From contig CAKSHJ010000009.1 of NCBI GenBank assembly GCA_934457095.1, positions 1 through 64,000 of the forward strand: 64,000 nt of DNA, given 5' to 3'. Position 1 is the first letter of the stretch; every line of letters starts with the position of its first letter. Source of the DNA: an uncultured Eubacteriales bacterium. GTDB taxonomy: Bacteria; Bacillota; Clostridia; Oscillospirales; Acutalibacteraceae. The notes under the pieces were generated by a model. The model was not told the DNA's origin, searched no databases, and saw nothing but the letters and a program-made list of their open reading frames with translations. This document shows positions 8,731 through 17,184 of the stretch, piece after piece. A program made the position numbers and the translations under genes.

Positions 8731-9837
8731 TTGAGTCAGTATGATTACTTAATTGTAGGCAGTGGTTTGTTTGGCGCGGTATTCGCACAACAAATGACCC
8801 AAAACGGCAAAACCTGTCTAGTGGTGGAAAAAAGAGACCATTTGGGCGGAAACGTGTATTGCAGGCAAATAGAGGGCATTACCGTGCATGAATACGGCGC
8901 ACATATTTTTCATACCAGCAACCGGCGTGTTTGGGAGTATGTAAACCGATTTGCAGAGTTTAATCATTATATCAATTCTCCCATTGCCAATTATAACGGA
9001 GAGATATATAATTTACCCTTTAATATGAATACCTTTTCTAAAATGTGGGGCGTAATTACTCCGGCGCAGGCAAAAGCGAAAATTGAAGAGCAATGCAAAG
9101 AAGTTTCCGGTACGCCTCAAAATTTGGAGGAACAGGCTATTGCGCTGGTGGGCAGAGATATTTATCAAAAGTTGATTAAGGGCTATACCGAGAAGCAATG
9201 GGGTAGAGATTGCAAAGATTTGCCGGCGTTTATTATTAAGCGGTTGCCCGTGCGCTATACCTATGACAACAATTATTTTAACGACTGTTATCAGGGAATT
9301 CCCATAGGGGGATATAATGTGTTGATTGAGCGTTTATTAAAGGGGTGTCGGGTACAGCTGAATACAGACTTTTTAAAGGACAGGGAGCGGCTTTGTGCGT
9401 TGGCAGACAAGGTGGTCTATACCGGCACGATTGACAGCTATTACGACTACCGTTTTGGAGCGTTGGAATACCGTAGCGTGCGCTTTGAGAGTGAAACCTT
9501 AAACGAGGAAAATTACCAAGGGGTTGCCGTGGTCAATTATACCGACAGGGAAACGCCGTTCACCCGCGTGATTGAGCATAAGCATTTTGAGTTTGGCCAA
9601 CAGCCCAAAACTGTAGTCACCAGAGAGTATTCTGCGGATTGGAAATTGGGCGATGAGCCGTATTACCCGGTCAATGACGAAAAAAATCAGGCAGTATATG
9701 CCCAATATGCGGCGTTGGCAAAACAGCAGCCGAATGTAATTTTTGGCGGCAGATTGGCAGAATATAAGTATTACGATATGGACAAGGTGATTGCTTCTGC
9801 CTTGCAAGCGGCCGAGAAAGCGCTTGCTGACCATTAA
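8731..9837 (+). CDS. glf: UDP-galactopyranose mutase
   Basis: The flavoenzyme converts UDP-galactopyranose to UDP-galactofuranose, the donor of Galf residues in surface polysaccharides. The 368-residue protein begins with the FAD-binding motif DYLIVGSGLFGAVFAQQM and VVEKRDHLGGNVY. It continues with the family landmarks HEYGAHIFHTSN, PFNMNTFSKMWGV, YTEKQWG and ends YKYYDMDKVIASA. TTG at 8731 is chosen because AAAGGTG lies 8 nt upstream, the length becomes typical and the promoter at 8650-8678 stays outside the gene. First gene of a cluster with four glycosyltransferases and a polymerase/ligase, so it probably supplies Galf to that polymer. Confidence 0.95.
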   Translation: MSQYDYLIVGSGLFGAVFAQQMTQNGKTCLVVEKRDHLGGNVYCRQIEGITVHEYGAHIFHTSNRRVWEYVNRFAEFNHYINSPIANYNGEIYNLPFNMNTFSKMWGVITPAQAKAKIEEQCKEVSGTPQNLEEQAIALVGRDIYQKLIKGYTEKQWGRDCKDLPAFIIKRLPVRYTYDNNYFNDCYQGIPIGGYNVLIERLLKGCRVQLNTDFLKDRERLCALADKVVYTGTIDSYYDYRFGALEYRSVRFESETLNEENYQGVAVVNYTDRETPFTRVIEHKHFEFGQQPKTVVTREYSADWKLGDEPYYPVNDEKNQAVYAQYAALAKQQPNVIFGGRLAEYKYYDMDKVIASALQAAEKALADH

Positions 9838-9860
9838 AACATGCTTTACGGAGGAATCGT

Positions 9861-10919
9861 ATGTCTGATGTGAAAATCAGTGTCATTATGCCGGTGTATC
9901 AAGTGGAAAAATTTGTTGGAAAGGCCATTGAAAGCATACAAAACCAGACTCTACGCGAGTTTGAATTTTTAATTGTGGATGACGGTACGCCCGACAACAG
10001 CGGCAAAATTTGCGACGAATATGCAAAGAATGACCCAAGAATTCGGGTGATTCACAAGGAAAACGGCGGCGCGCCCAGTGCCAGAAATGCCGCTATGGAA
10101 ATTGCAAAGGGCAAGTATTATTATTTTATGGACTCCGATGATTGGGCAGAGCCCACCATGCTGGAGGATATGTATACCTTGGCCGAGCAGCACTGCTTGG
10201 AGCTGGTAGTTGCTGGGTATTATATCGACACCTATTATAATGAGCACGAGTATATTACCACCGAGCTTTGTTTGCCAGACAAAATTTTTCAGTCGCAGAA
10301 AGAGTTCAGAGAGCAGGCCTACCGCTTATTTGATTTGAATTTGCTGTATACGCCTTGGAATAAGCTGTATCTTGCTTCCTATTTAAATGACCGCAATTTA
10401 AAATTTTCCGACACCTTTTGGGATGATTTTCCGTTTAATTTGAGCGTGGTAAGAGATGTTACCCGCGTGGGCGTAACCGAAAAAAAATATTACCATTTTA
10501 TGCGGGCAAGAGCCGAGAGTGAAACCACCAAATACCGCAGCGATATGTATGAAAAACGTGAGGAAGAACACCGGTGGCTGCTGGAATTGTACCAATACTG
10601 GGGCGTGCAGGATTACAACAGCATGGAGATGTTGTACCGCCGGTATATTGAGCGGGTGATTGGCTGTATTGAAAATGTAACCACGCCCAATTGTACGCTG
10701 ACCGCCGCGCAGAAAAAGGCAGAAATTGCAAAAATTTTGCAAAACCCCAATGTGGACAGAGCCTTGCGTATGGCACAGCCGCGTTCGCTTTATATGAAGC
10801 TGATGTTAAAGCCCGTTGCATGGAAAAATGTGCGTTTGGCCTATTGGGAGGGCAAATTGATTTCTCGCATAAAAGGCAAAAATGTAAAAATGTTTGCTGC
10901 TTTAAAAGCAAAGCGTTAG
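9861..10919 (+). CDS. Family 2 glycosyltransferase
   Basis: A 352-residue GT2 enzyme: ISVIMPVYQVEKFVGKAIES, VDDGTPDNSG, ENGGAPSARNAAM and the DXD-type MDSDDW within residues 1-105, followed by an acceptor region with TPWNKLYLASYL, a motif shared with the neighbouring GT2 proteins. It has no membrane segment, so it would act at the inner membrane face on a lipid-linked acceptor. The start ATG follows GGAGG at usual spacing, 23 nt after glf, and the next gene begins 9 nt after its stop, so the genes form one operon. The sugar is unknown; Galf transfer is possible from the context. Confidence 0.9.
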   Translation: MSDVKISVIMPVYQVEKFVGKAIESIQNQTLREFEFLIVDDGTPDNSGKICDEYAKNDPRIRVIHKENGGAPSARNAAMEIAKGKYYYFMDSDDWAEPTMLEDMYTLAEQHCLELVVAGYYIDTYYNEHEYITTELCLPDKIFQSQKEFREQAYRLFDLNLLYTPWNKLYLASYLNDRNLKFSDTFWDDFPFNLSVVRDVTRVGVTEKKYYHFMRARAESETTKYRSDMYEKREEEHRWLLELYQYWGVQDYNSMEMLYRRYIERVIGCIENVTTPNCTLTAAQKKAEIAKILQNPNVDRALRMAQPRSLYMKLMLKPVAWKNVRLAYWEGKLISRIKGKNVKMFAALKAKR

Positions 10920-10928
10920 GAGAATTGC

Positions 10929-11996
10929 ATGGAAAGACCGTTTATCAGCGTGGTGATGCCCGTGTATGGTGTGGAGCAATATTTAAACAGAGCCGCCAAA
11001 AGCGTGCTGAGCCAAACCTTTACCGATTTGGAGCTGATTTTGGTGGAGGATTGTTCGCCGGACCGCTGCGGGGAAATTTGTGAGACGCTTGCAAAAGAGG
11101 ACGACCGTGTGAAAGTGCTGCACTTGCCGCAAAACGGCGGAGTGAGCAATGCGCGCAATCAGGGTATGACCGTAGCGCAAGGCCGCTACATTTTGTTTAT
11201 GGACTCTGACGATTATCTGGATTCGGATGCCCTGCAAACAGCGGCGGATTCTTTGCAAAGGAACCCGGCTAAGCTGGTTATATGGGGGTTTACCGAGGAA
11301 TATTACGACAATGCCGGGCAACTTGCCACTACGGTCGAGGTGAAGTTTGACGAGCATTTGCTTGCCGGGCAGGAGGCGCTGCGACCGTATGTGATTCGCT
11401 TGGAGCAAAAAACCATGCTGGGTTACCCTTGGAATAAACTGTATGACCTTGTGTATTTAAAGGAAAAAAATATTTTGTTTGAAACATGCACGGTGAATGA
11501 GGATATTTTTTTCAATGTTCGGTTTGTACGGGACATTGATGCGATGAATATTTTAAGTATGACTCCGTACCATTACCAAAAGAAAATGGATTCGGGCTTG
11601 ACTTCTAAATTTGTGCCGGACTATTATGCATTGCATATGCGGCGCCTCCGGGAGTTGCTGGAGCTATATAAAGGCTGGGGGCTTTGCACCGAGGAGGTAA
11701 AGCGTATTCTGGCCAATATTTATGTACGGTATGTGATTTCTGCCATACAGCAAAATTGCGACAAACGCGCCGGCAAAAGCGGCAAAGAACAAAAGGCGTT
11801 TATACGGGAGCTGTATGACAGCGACTTGTACCAAGAACTGATAGACTATGTGCAGCCCGAAAGCAGACTGGTGAAAATATTGGGCGGTTTTTTACAGAAA
11901 AAAAATACCGGGGCGTGCTATTTGTGCGGCAAGGGTATCTATGCTGTGAAAAAGAAATTGCCGATTGTATTTGCAAAAGTGAAGCAGAACAGATAA
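10929..11996 (+). CDS. Family 2 glycosyltransferase
   Basis: A 355-residue GT2 paralogue of the preceding gene: ISVVMPVYGVEQYLNRAAKS, VEDCSPDRCG, NGGVSNARNQGM, FMDSDDYLD, then the shared LGYPWNKLYDLVYLKEKNI block and 'TVNEDIFFNVRFVRD'. The resemblance to the upstream gene suggests tandem duplication followed by change of specificity. Ribosome site TAGGAGA overlaps the stop region of the gene before. Probable role: one transfer step in assembling the repeat unit of the same polysaccharide. No signal peptide or membrane helix. Confidence 0.9.
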   Translation: MERPFISVVMPVYGVEQYLNRAAKSVLSQTFTDLELILVEDCSPDRCGEICETLAKEDDRVKVLHLPQNGGVSNARNQGMTVAQGRYILFMDSDDYLDSDALQTAADSLQRNPAKLVIWGFTEEYYDNAGQLATTVEVKFDEHLLAGQEALRPYVIRLEQKTMLGYPWNKLYDLVYLKEKNILFETCTVNEDIFFNVRFVRDIDAMNILSMTPYHYQKKMDSGLTSKFVPDYYALHMRRLRELLELYKGWGLCTEEVKRILANIYVRYVISAIQQNCDKRAGKSGKEQKAFIRELYDSDLYQELIDYVQPESRLVKILGGFLQKKNTGACYLCGKGIYAVKKKLPIVFAKVKQNR

Positions 11997-12012
11997 CGGA
12001 AAGGAGTCTTTT

Positions 12013-13476
12013 ATGGAATATATCAAGAAAGGCGCACAATGTTTTTTTGACGGCACACCGTTTAAAATTTTATATTTATTGCTTACGCTGCTGGCCTATA
12101 CCAGTATCACTGCGCAAACAAAAGGTCTGACCATATTTTCTTTGGCGGTAACGGCTATTGGCGGTGTGGTACTTATTTACCGTGTTGTTTGCCTCAAGCA
12201 CTTTATACGAACGCCCAATTTGCTGTTTTTGGGTTTATTTTTTGTCAGCTTTTTAATTTCTGCCGTGGTAAACTGGAAATACGGCATTATGGGTAATTTA
12301 AAAGGCGCTGTTTGGATGGCATTTCAGTATGGCTTGCTGTTTGCGTGCGACGATACCAAAGAACCTGGTTTTTACAAAAGAGAATTCCATATTTTGTCCT
12401 TGATTTATTTGGCGTATATGGCAATTTGCGCTGCGGTGAGTTTGTACTTTTTGTGTACCGGGAGAGGGGGCGCCATAGAGCACGGCGATACCCGTATTTT
12501 CTACGGGTTGTGGTGGCAGAGATTGTGGGGAGCTTTCAGCGAACCAAATTATGCTGCCGTTGCTATGGTAACTGCTATTTTACTGGCATTTTATTTCTTT
12601 AAAATATGCAAGCAAATTTGGCTGAAAATAGGCTGCTGGGTATTGATTGCTCTATATGCCTCGTACGTTTTGTTCTCCGATTCCAGAACCGGAAAGGTCT
12701 GTTTAGCGGTTGGGGTTGCGGTTTTGACCTATTTGTTGCTGATTAACCCGACAAAACGCGACCGCAAAAAGGCACTCACGCATGTGGTTGCCATTGTACT
12801 GGCGCTTGTGGTGGCAGCAGGGTCTTATTTTGGTGTGTATTATGTTAAGAAAGGTTACAATTATATTCGCGAGAATATTCAGACTTCTCAAACGGAGAAT
12901 CCCGGTGACTCGTTAAATCTAGTGATTGGCAGGGAGCAGGATTTGGAAAATGATGTGAGCAACGGTCGGTTTTCGCTTTGGAAGAGCGGCGTGGATATTT
13001 TTTGCACCTCTCCTGTATTTGGCGTAGGCGCAAGAAATTTGACTGCCGCTGCAGATGACAAAGCACCGGACACCTATTTGGTGAATAACCCGAACGGCGG
13101 TAAATTTGATTCTACCCATAATATGCTGTTAGATGTGTTTGCCGCACAGGGAGCAGTGGGAATTGTGTTGATTGTTTTGGCAATGGCGCTGATTATTGTG
13201 AGTGTAATACGACTGCTGAGCAGGAATTTAAAAGAAAATTATACAGCGGTGGCTACTATGGTAGCTGTGGTGATTTGCATAGGAGCTTCCGGTATGTTTT
13301 TGCCGAATGTGATTTATGTAAATACGCAAAGTACGTTTCTGTTTTGGCTGTTTTTGGGCTATTTGATGTATTATTACAGCAAAACCAGAGATAAAGCGAG
13401 ACATACCCGAGTTTCTACGCAGGAGCAACAAGAGGAACAGGAGGTTTCCCGGCCGGAAATACACGAGAATATTTAA
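12013..13476 (+). CDS. O-antigen ligase/polymerase-type membrane protein
   Basis: A 487-residue protein with about 10-12 hydrophobic segments across residues 15-450 and a large extracytoplasmic loop (about 290-390). The loop holds GRFSLWKSGVDIFCTSPVFG and STHNMLLDVFAAQG, the Wzy_C/O-antigen ligase pattern with its conserved His. Proteins of this class polymerise or transfer lipid-linked oligosaccharide units outside the membrane. Here it is the only candidate polymerase for the glf cluster; no Wzx flippase is present in the window. The C-terminus is a charged cytoplasmic tail. Ribosome site AAAGGAG, 16 nt after the preceding gene. Confidence 0.85.
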   Translation: MEYIKKGAQCFFDGTPFKILYLLLTLLAYTSITAQTKGLTIFSLAVTAIGGVVLIYRVVCLKHFIRTPNLLFLGLFFVSFLISAVVNWKYGIMGNLKGAVWMAFQYGLLFACDDTKEPGFYKREFHILSLIYLAYMAICAAVSLYFLCTGRGGAIEHGDTRIFYGLWWQRLWGAFSEPNYAAVAMVTAILLAFYFFKICKQIWLKIGCWVLIALYASYVLFSDSRTGKVCLAVGVAVLTYLLLINPTKRDRKKALTHVVAIVLALVVAAGSYFGVYYVKKGYNYIRENIQTSQTENPGDSLNLVIGREQDLENDVSNGRFSLWKSGVDIFCTSPVFGVGARNLTAAADDKAPDTYLVNNPNGGKFDSTHNMLLDVFAAQGAVGIVLIVLAMALIIVSVIRLLSRNLKENYTAVATMVAVVICIGASGMFLPNVIYVNTQSTFLFWLFLGYLMYYYSKTRDKARHTRVSTQEQQEEQEVSRPEIHENI

Positions 13477-13511
13477 GCGGTATTATAGTTGTCAAAGAGG
13501 GGGCGGATACA

Positions 13512-14621
13512 GTGGAACCGACAAAAGTGTTAGCCGGATTTATTATGGACGGAAAAGCCGGCGGTGTGGACCGATATTTATTGAATTTTGCAAATCGGGT
13601 GTGCAGTGAAAATGTACAGGTGGATTTTTTGACCAACCGATTGGACTCCGGGCTGCAAAAAATGCTGGAGTCTTACAATTCCGGGCTGTATGAAGTGGCA
13701 AACTTGAAACAACCGCAATTGCAATACCGGCAAATTTGCTACTTAATCACAAAAAATCAATACGATGCTACGTATTTTAATATTTCTACCGCAATCAGTC
13801 GCATTGGTCCAAAAGCAGCCTATGACTGCAAGGTGCCCATTCGTGCAATACACAGTCATTCCACGGGGAATGATTGCAGCAGCGCTTTAAAGCGAAAAAT
13901 GCTGGACTACTTGCACAACAAATATAAAAAACAGCTTTATAAAATGGGAAACCGTTTCTATGCCTGCTCTAAAACAGCGGGCTTATGGCTGTTTCCGCAG
14001 GAAATTGTAAATTCGGACCGCTTTCGGGTAATTCACAATGCGATTGACGCGCAAAAATTCTCGTATGACCCGCAGCAAAGAGAGCAGGTAAGAGCAGAGC
14101 TTGGCTTGCAGGGGTGCTTTGTGGTTGGCCACGTGGGCAACTTTTGCTACCCGAAAAACTACCCATTGCTGCTGGAAATTACAAAAGCGCTCGTTGTGCA
14201 AAACGATAAGGCGATTTTACTCTCAGTGGGAACAGGGCCAGATTTTGAAAGCGTAAAAGAAGCCGCTTATAATATGGGTTTGGAAAAAAATATTCGTTTT
14301 TTAGGGCAAAGAGAAGATGTAAGCCGACTGATGCAAGCCATGGACGTATTTGTTTTGCCGTCTCATTTTGAGGGCTTGGCATTGGTGGCCATTGAGGCGC
14401 AAGCGGCGGGTTTGCCGTGCGTATTTTCGACCGGCATGACAGAGGAGGCCAAAATTACAGACGAGGTGACCTATCTTTCTGTGCAGGATCCGGCGCAGAA
14501 ATGGGTTCAGGTAATTTTGGGGTACGAACAGCATTGCCGTCAAAATACCTACCCGCAAATGGTTGCGGCAGGGTATGATTTGGCGGGTGAAAAAGAGGCG
14601 TATTTGTCGATTGTGACTTGA
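13512..14621 (+). CDS. Family 4 (GT-B) glycosyltransferase
   Basis: A 369-residue retaining-type GT-B enzyme. The N-terminal domain begins VLAGFIMDGKAGGVDRYLLN with the glycine-rich loop. The C-terminal domain has GHVGNFCYPKNYPLLLE, SVGTGPDFE, IRFLGQREDVSRLMQAMDVF and the donor-binding E-x7-E motif FEGLALVAIEAQAAGLP. Close relatives occur in exopolysaccharide clusters. The start is GTG at 13512, preceded by GAGGGGG; a TTG/ATG alternative nearby is not supported. Cytoplasmic, acting with the GT2 enzymes around it. Donor sugar not predictable. Confidence 0.9.
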   Translation: MEPTKVLAGFIMDGKAGGVDRYLLNFANRVCSENVQVDFLTNRLDSGLQKMLESYNSGLYEVANLKQPQLQYRQICYLITKNQYDATYFNISTAISRIGPKAAYDCKVPIRAIHSHSTGNDCSSALKRKMLDYLHNKYKKQLYKMGNRFYACSKTAGLWLFPQEIVNSDRFRVIHNAIDAQKFSYDPQQREQVRAELGLQGCFVVGHVGNFCYPKNYPLLLEITKALVVQNDKAILLSVGTGPDFESVKEAAYNMGLEKNIRFLGQREDVSRLMQAMDVFVLPSHFEGLALVAIEAQAAGLPCVFSTGMTEEAKITDEVTYLSVQDPAQKWVQVILGYEQHCRQNTYPQMVAAGYDLAGEKEAYLSIVT

Positions 14622-14646
14622 AATTTGCGGGATTGGAGGGGGAAAC

Positions 14647-15630
14647 ATGCCGAAAATAAGCGTCATTATACCGATTTACAATGTGGAGGATTATTTGGCA
14701 AAGTGCATTGATTCCGTTTTGGCGCAGAGCTTTACCGATTATGAAATTGTGCTTGTGGATGACGGCTCGACCGACGGCAGCGGAGAAATTGCCGCCGCAT
14801 ATGCCGCAAAGCATGCGTGTATTCGGCTGCTGACGCAGGAAAACGGAGGTTTGGGCGCAGCCAGAAACACTGGAATAAAGGTTGCTACGGGGGAGTATTT
14901 GCTGTTTGTGGACAGCGATGATGCCATAGAACCCAATACTTTACAAGTTTTAATGGACACAGTAGCCCAAACGAGAGCCGATTTGGTTATTTTTGATTTT
15001 TTATTGGTAGATGAGCAAGGCAATCTCGTTAAGGCGGAGCCGGGGTGTCAAAGTGTACCGTCCGACGTTTCTGTAAAGCAGAATCCGGAACTTCTTTTAA
15101 ATGCTCCGGCGGCTTGGAATAAACTTTACAAAAAAAGCTTGTTTATAGAAAGTGGCATATACTTTCCAGGCAGGGTATTTTATGAAGATTTTAGAACTGT
15201 ACCTAAAATTCTATTGCAGGCCAATTGCGTGCAATATGTAGCGCAACCGCTTTACCGCTATGTGCAGCGATCGGGCTCTATTATGCACACCAAGCAAGTT
15301 GAGCGCAACCGAGATATCATCGCCGCATTTGACGATTTGCTAGCCTATTTTAAACGGCATGGCCTATTTGAAACTTACCGCAACGAGCTGGAATTTTTAG
15401 CGGTTTTTCATGTATTGGTTTCGGCTTCGGTGCGAGTGCTTAAGGCAGACCGAAAAAATAAGCTGTTGCCGCAATTTTTGAGCTATGTACAGCAGAATTT
15501 TCCGCATTTTTTGCAAAACCCGTATCTTGAAACGCGTTTGAGAAAAAACGAGAAAATCATTTTAAAATTGCTCAGTGCTAAACATTATTTTGCGTTGGAT
15601 ATGCTGTTAAAATTAAAAAACAGTTTTTAA
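14647..15630 (+). CDS. Family 2 glycosyltransferase (last gene of the polysaccharide cluster)
   Basis: A 327-residue GT2 protein: ISVIIPIYNVEDYLAKCIDS, LVDDGSTDGSGE, ENGGLGAARNTG, FVDSDDAIEP, then APAAWNKLYKKSLFIESGI, the same acceptor-domain block seen in the other GT2 genes here. It starts at ATG 14647 after GGAGGGG. A separate promoter follows 30 nt downstream, so this is probably the end of the glf operon. Function inferred as another transfer step of surface polysaccharide assembly. Confidence 0.9.
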   Translation: MPKISVIIPIYNVEDYLAKCIDSVLAQSFTDYEIVLVDDGSTDGSGEIAAAYAAKHACIRLLTQENGGLGAARNTGIKVATGEYLLFVDSDDAIEPNTLQVLMDTVAQTRADLVIFDFLLVDEQGNLVKAEPGCQSVPSDVSVKQNPELLLNAPAAWNKLYKKSLFIESGIYFPGRVFYEDFRTVPKILLQANCVQYVAQPLYRYVQRSGSIMHTKQVERNRDIIAAFDDLLAYFKRHGLFETYRNELEFLAVFHVLVSASVRVLKADRKNKLLPQFLSYVQQNFPHFLQNPYLETRLRKNEKIILKLLSAKHYFALDMLLKLKNSF

Positions 15631-15659
15631 TTATGCATAGAGAAATTTTAGATTTTTCA

Positions 15660-15687
15660 TTTACAGCAGTGGATTTTGTGATATAAT
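15660..15687 (+). promoter_or_regulatory. Promoter of the 15.7-kb gene
   Basis: TTTACA (15660-15665), a 16-bp spacer and TATAAT (15682-15687), ending 21 bp before the start codon. Confidence 0.55.
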
Positions 15688-15708
15688 GGTAAAAAAGGAG
15701 GAATTATT

Positions 15709-16308
15709 ATGGGGTTTTCTTTTGGAAAGCTGTTTGGACACGGTAAAGAGGCCGCTGCGGCTACGCCAGAACAATGCTTTATCAATCTGTATGAAAAAGT
15801 GAAAAAGGGAGACTTGGAAACCATGGTAACCGTGGCGGGTTTTTCTGCCATTACACCGGAAATGCTCAAGAAAACAAATGGTATTGTAAAGGGTCATATT
15901 CAAAAATATTTGGTTAAAATTTTAGAAAAAACGCAATTGCAGGCGCAAATACTTGCCGATAACGGAGAAACTGTCACCTTACAGGTAATGGGTGACGCTG
16001 CGGATTTGGCAGCTTTAATTACCCAATACAGACAGAGGCTGGACGAAATGGAATCGGAGTTAGGCTTGCGCACCAAGCAACAAATGGATATGCGTAAGGT
16101 GGGAATGCTTGCCGGTGCGTTAGACGAGTGTATTGCGCAGGTGGGTACAGTACCCGTTACCGAGGAGCTTGTGGTAGAGAACCAAAGCGGCGCATGGGTA
16201 ATAGGCGATGAAACTGCATTGTCAAAAGCGTTTTTGGGTATACATACGCAGGATTTGGAACAGAAATTCAGTGAGGTTTTTGGAGATTTGGCTCAGGCGG
16301 TGACTTGA
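15709..16308 (+). CDS. Hypothetical cytoplasmic protein, possibly related to the next gene
   Basis: A 199-residue protein without signal peptide or membrane helix. After a short Gly/Lys start (MGFSFGKLFGHGKEAA) it has a helical stretch (CFINLYEKVKKGDLETM), alternating beta-like segments (QAQILADNGETVTLQVMGD) and an end pattern SGAWVIGDETALSKAFLG. The order helix, repeated strands, then a Trp strand resembles the lipoprotein downstream, hinting at a DUF4878/DUF5105-like fold, but this is inference. AAAGGAGG precedes the ATG at good spacing. No function assigned. Confidence 0.7.
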   Translation: MGFSFGKLFGHGKEAAAATPEQCFINLYEKVKKGDLETMVTVAGFSAITPEMLKKTNGIVKGHIQKYLVKILEKTQLQAQILADNGETVTLQVMGDAADLAALITQYRQRLDEMESELGLRTKQQMDMRKVGMLAGALDECIAQVGTVPVTEELVVENQSGAWVIGDETALSKAFLGIHTQDLEQKFSEVFGDLAQAVT

Positions 16309-16442
16309 ATTTTTGCGTAATTTTGATTAGTGGGTTTGTAGCCCGAAAGGCAAAATGTCTGAAAATGGTATAAGCTAATTTAAACTTGCTATATATCATA
16401 TGGAACTGAAGATATAGAGAAAACGAGAGAGAGGTTTTTTTG

Positions 16443-17120
16443 ATGAAAAATTCCGTAAAAAAGATGGGCGCAATGTTGGTTGCACTGGTAATGGTGTGCG
16501 CATTATTTGCGGGGTGTGGTGCAAACACTGCACAACCGGATGCTTCTACGCCGGACGGTTCGATGATGTTACAGCTTAACACTTTGAAAACCGGAAAAAT
16601 AAGCGATTTGTCGCTCTATGATGCTCAGGCGATTGACGAGCAGCTTGAGGGAAGCGGCATGACGCTGAGTCAAATCGAGAATCTGGTAAAGGGCATTTTT
16701 GGCAAAACTAACTATCAGATTGAAAGTGTGGAGGAAATCAGCGATACCCGGGCAAATGTAACGATTTCCGGTCAAGCGGTAGATATGGCGAAATATATTC
16801 CGTTGGTGGGAACGGAGTTCATTGCACAAGTAACTGAATTTTCTACGCAGAATGACACCGCTGACATGAGTCAGGAAGAAGCTACTAAAGAAATTATGGG
16901 GATTTTGCTCAGCGCAATTGAAGCAAAGCAGTCCTCTGTAACGCTTAAGGATGTAACCGCAACCATTGCCATGGAGAAAAAGGACGGTAAATGGGATGTT
17001 GTTCAAGACGAGGAAAATGTGAATGAAATGCTTACGCTGTTAATGGGTGGCTCCATGGAGGAAATTCAAGAGTCTGTACAAAATACCTTTGGCAATATGT
17101 TCGGCGGTCTTGCCGCATAA
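16443..17120 (+). CDS. Lipoprotein of unknown function
   Basis: A 225-residue exported lipoprotein: a basic start MKNSVKKMGA, a hydrophobic core and the lipobox LFAGC, so Cys would be lipidated. The mature part is mainly acidic with a strand-rich centre (IESVEEISDTRANVTISG) and the closing DGKWDVVQDEENVNEML pattern, which resembles the preceding cytoplasmic protein. ATG at 16443 is used; the TTG immediately before it is also in frame. The 134-bp gap and its own terminator suggest a separate or partly coupled unit. Possibly a sensor or substrate-capture lipoprotein; function unknown. Confidence 0.75.
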   Translation: MKNSVKKMGAMLVALVMVCALFAGCGANTAQPDASTPDGSMMLQLNTLKTGKISDLSLYDAQAIDEQLEGSGMTLSQIENLVKGIFGKTNYQIESVEEISDTRANVTISGQAVDMAKYIPLVGTEFIAQVTEFSTQNDTADMSQEEATKEIMGILLSAIEAKQSSVTLKDVTATIAMEKKDGKWDVVQDEENVNEMLTLLMGGSMEEIQESVQNTFGNMFGGLAA

Positions 17121-17128
17121 TACCGCAC

Positions 17129-17161
17129 AAAAAGCCCCTGCAATTTTGCAGAGGCTTTTTA
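17129..17161. terminator. Terminator after the lipoprotein gene
   Basis: AAAAAGCCCCTGCA pairs with TGCAGAGGCTTTTT across a 4-nt loop. The symmetric A and T runs let it also serve argS, which ends on the other strand at 17185. Confidence 0.8.
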
Positions 17162-17184
17162 TATTTTTACACAACAAATTTGTT

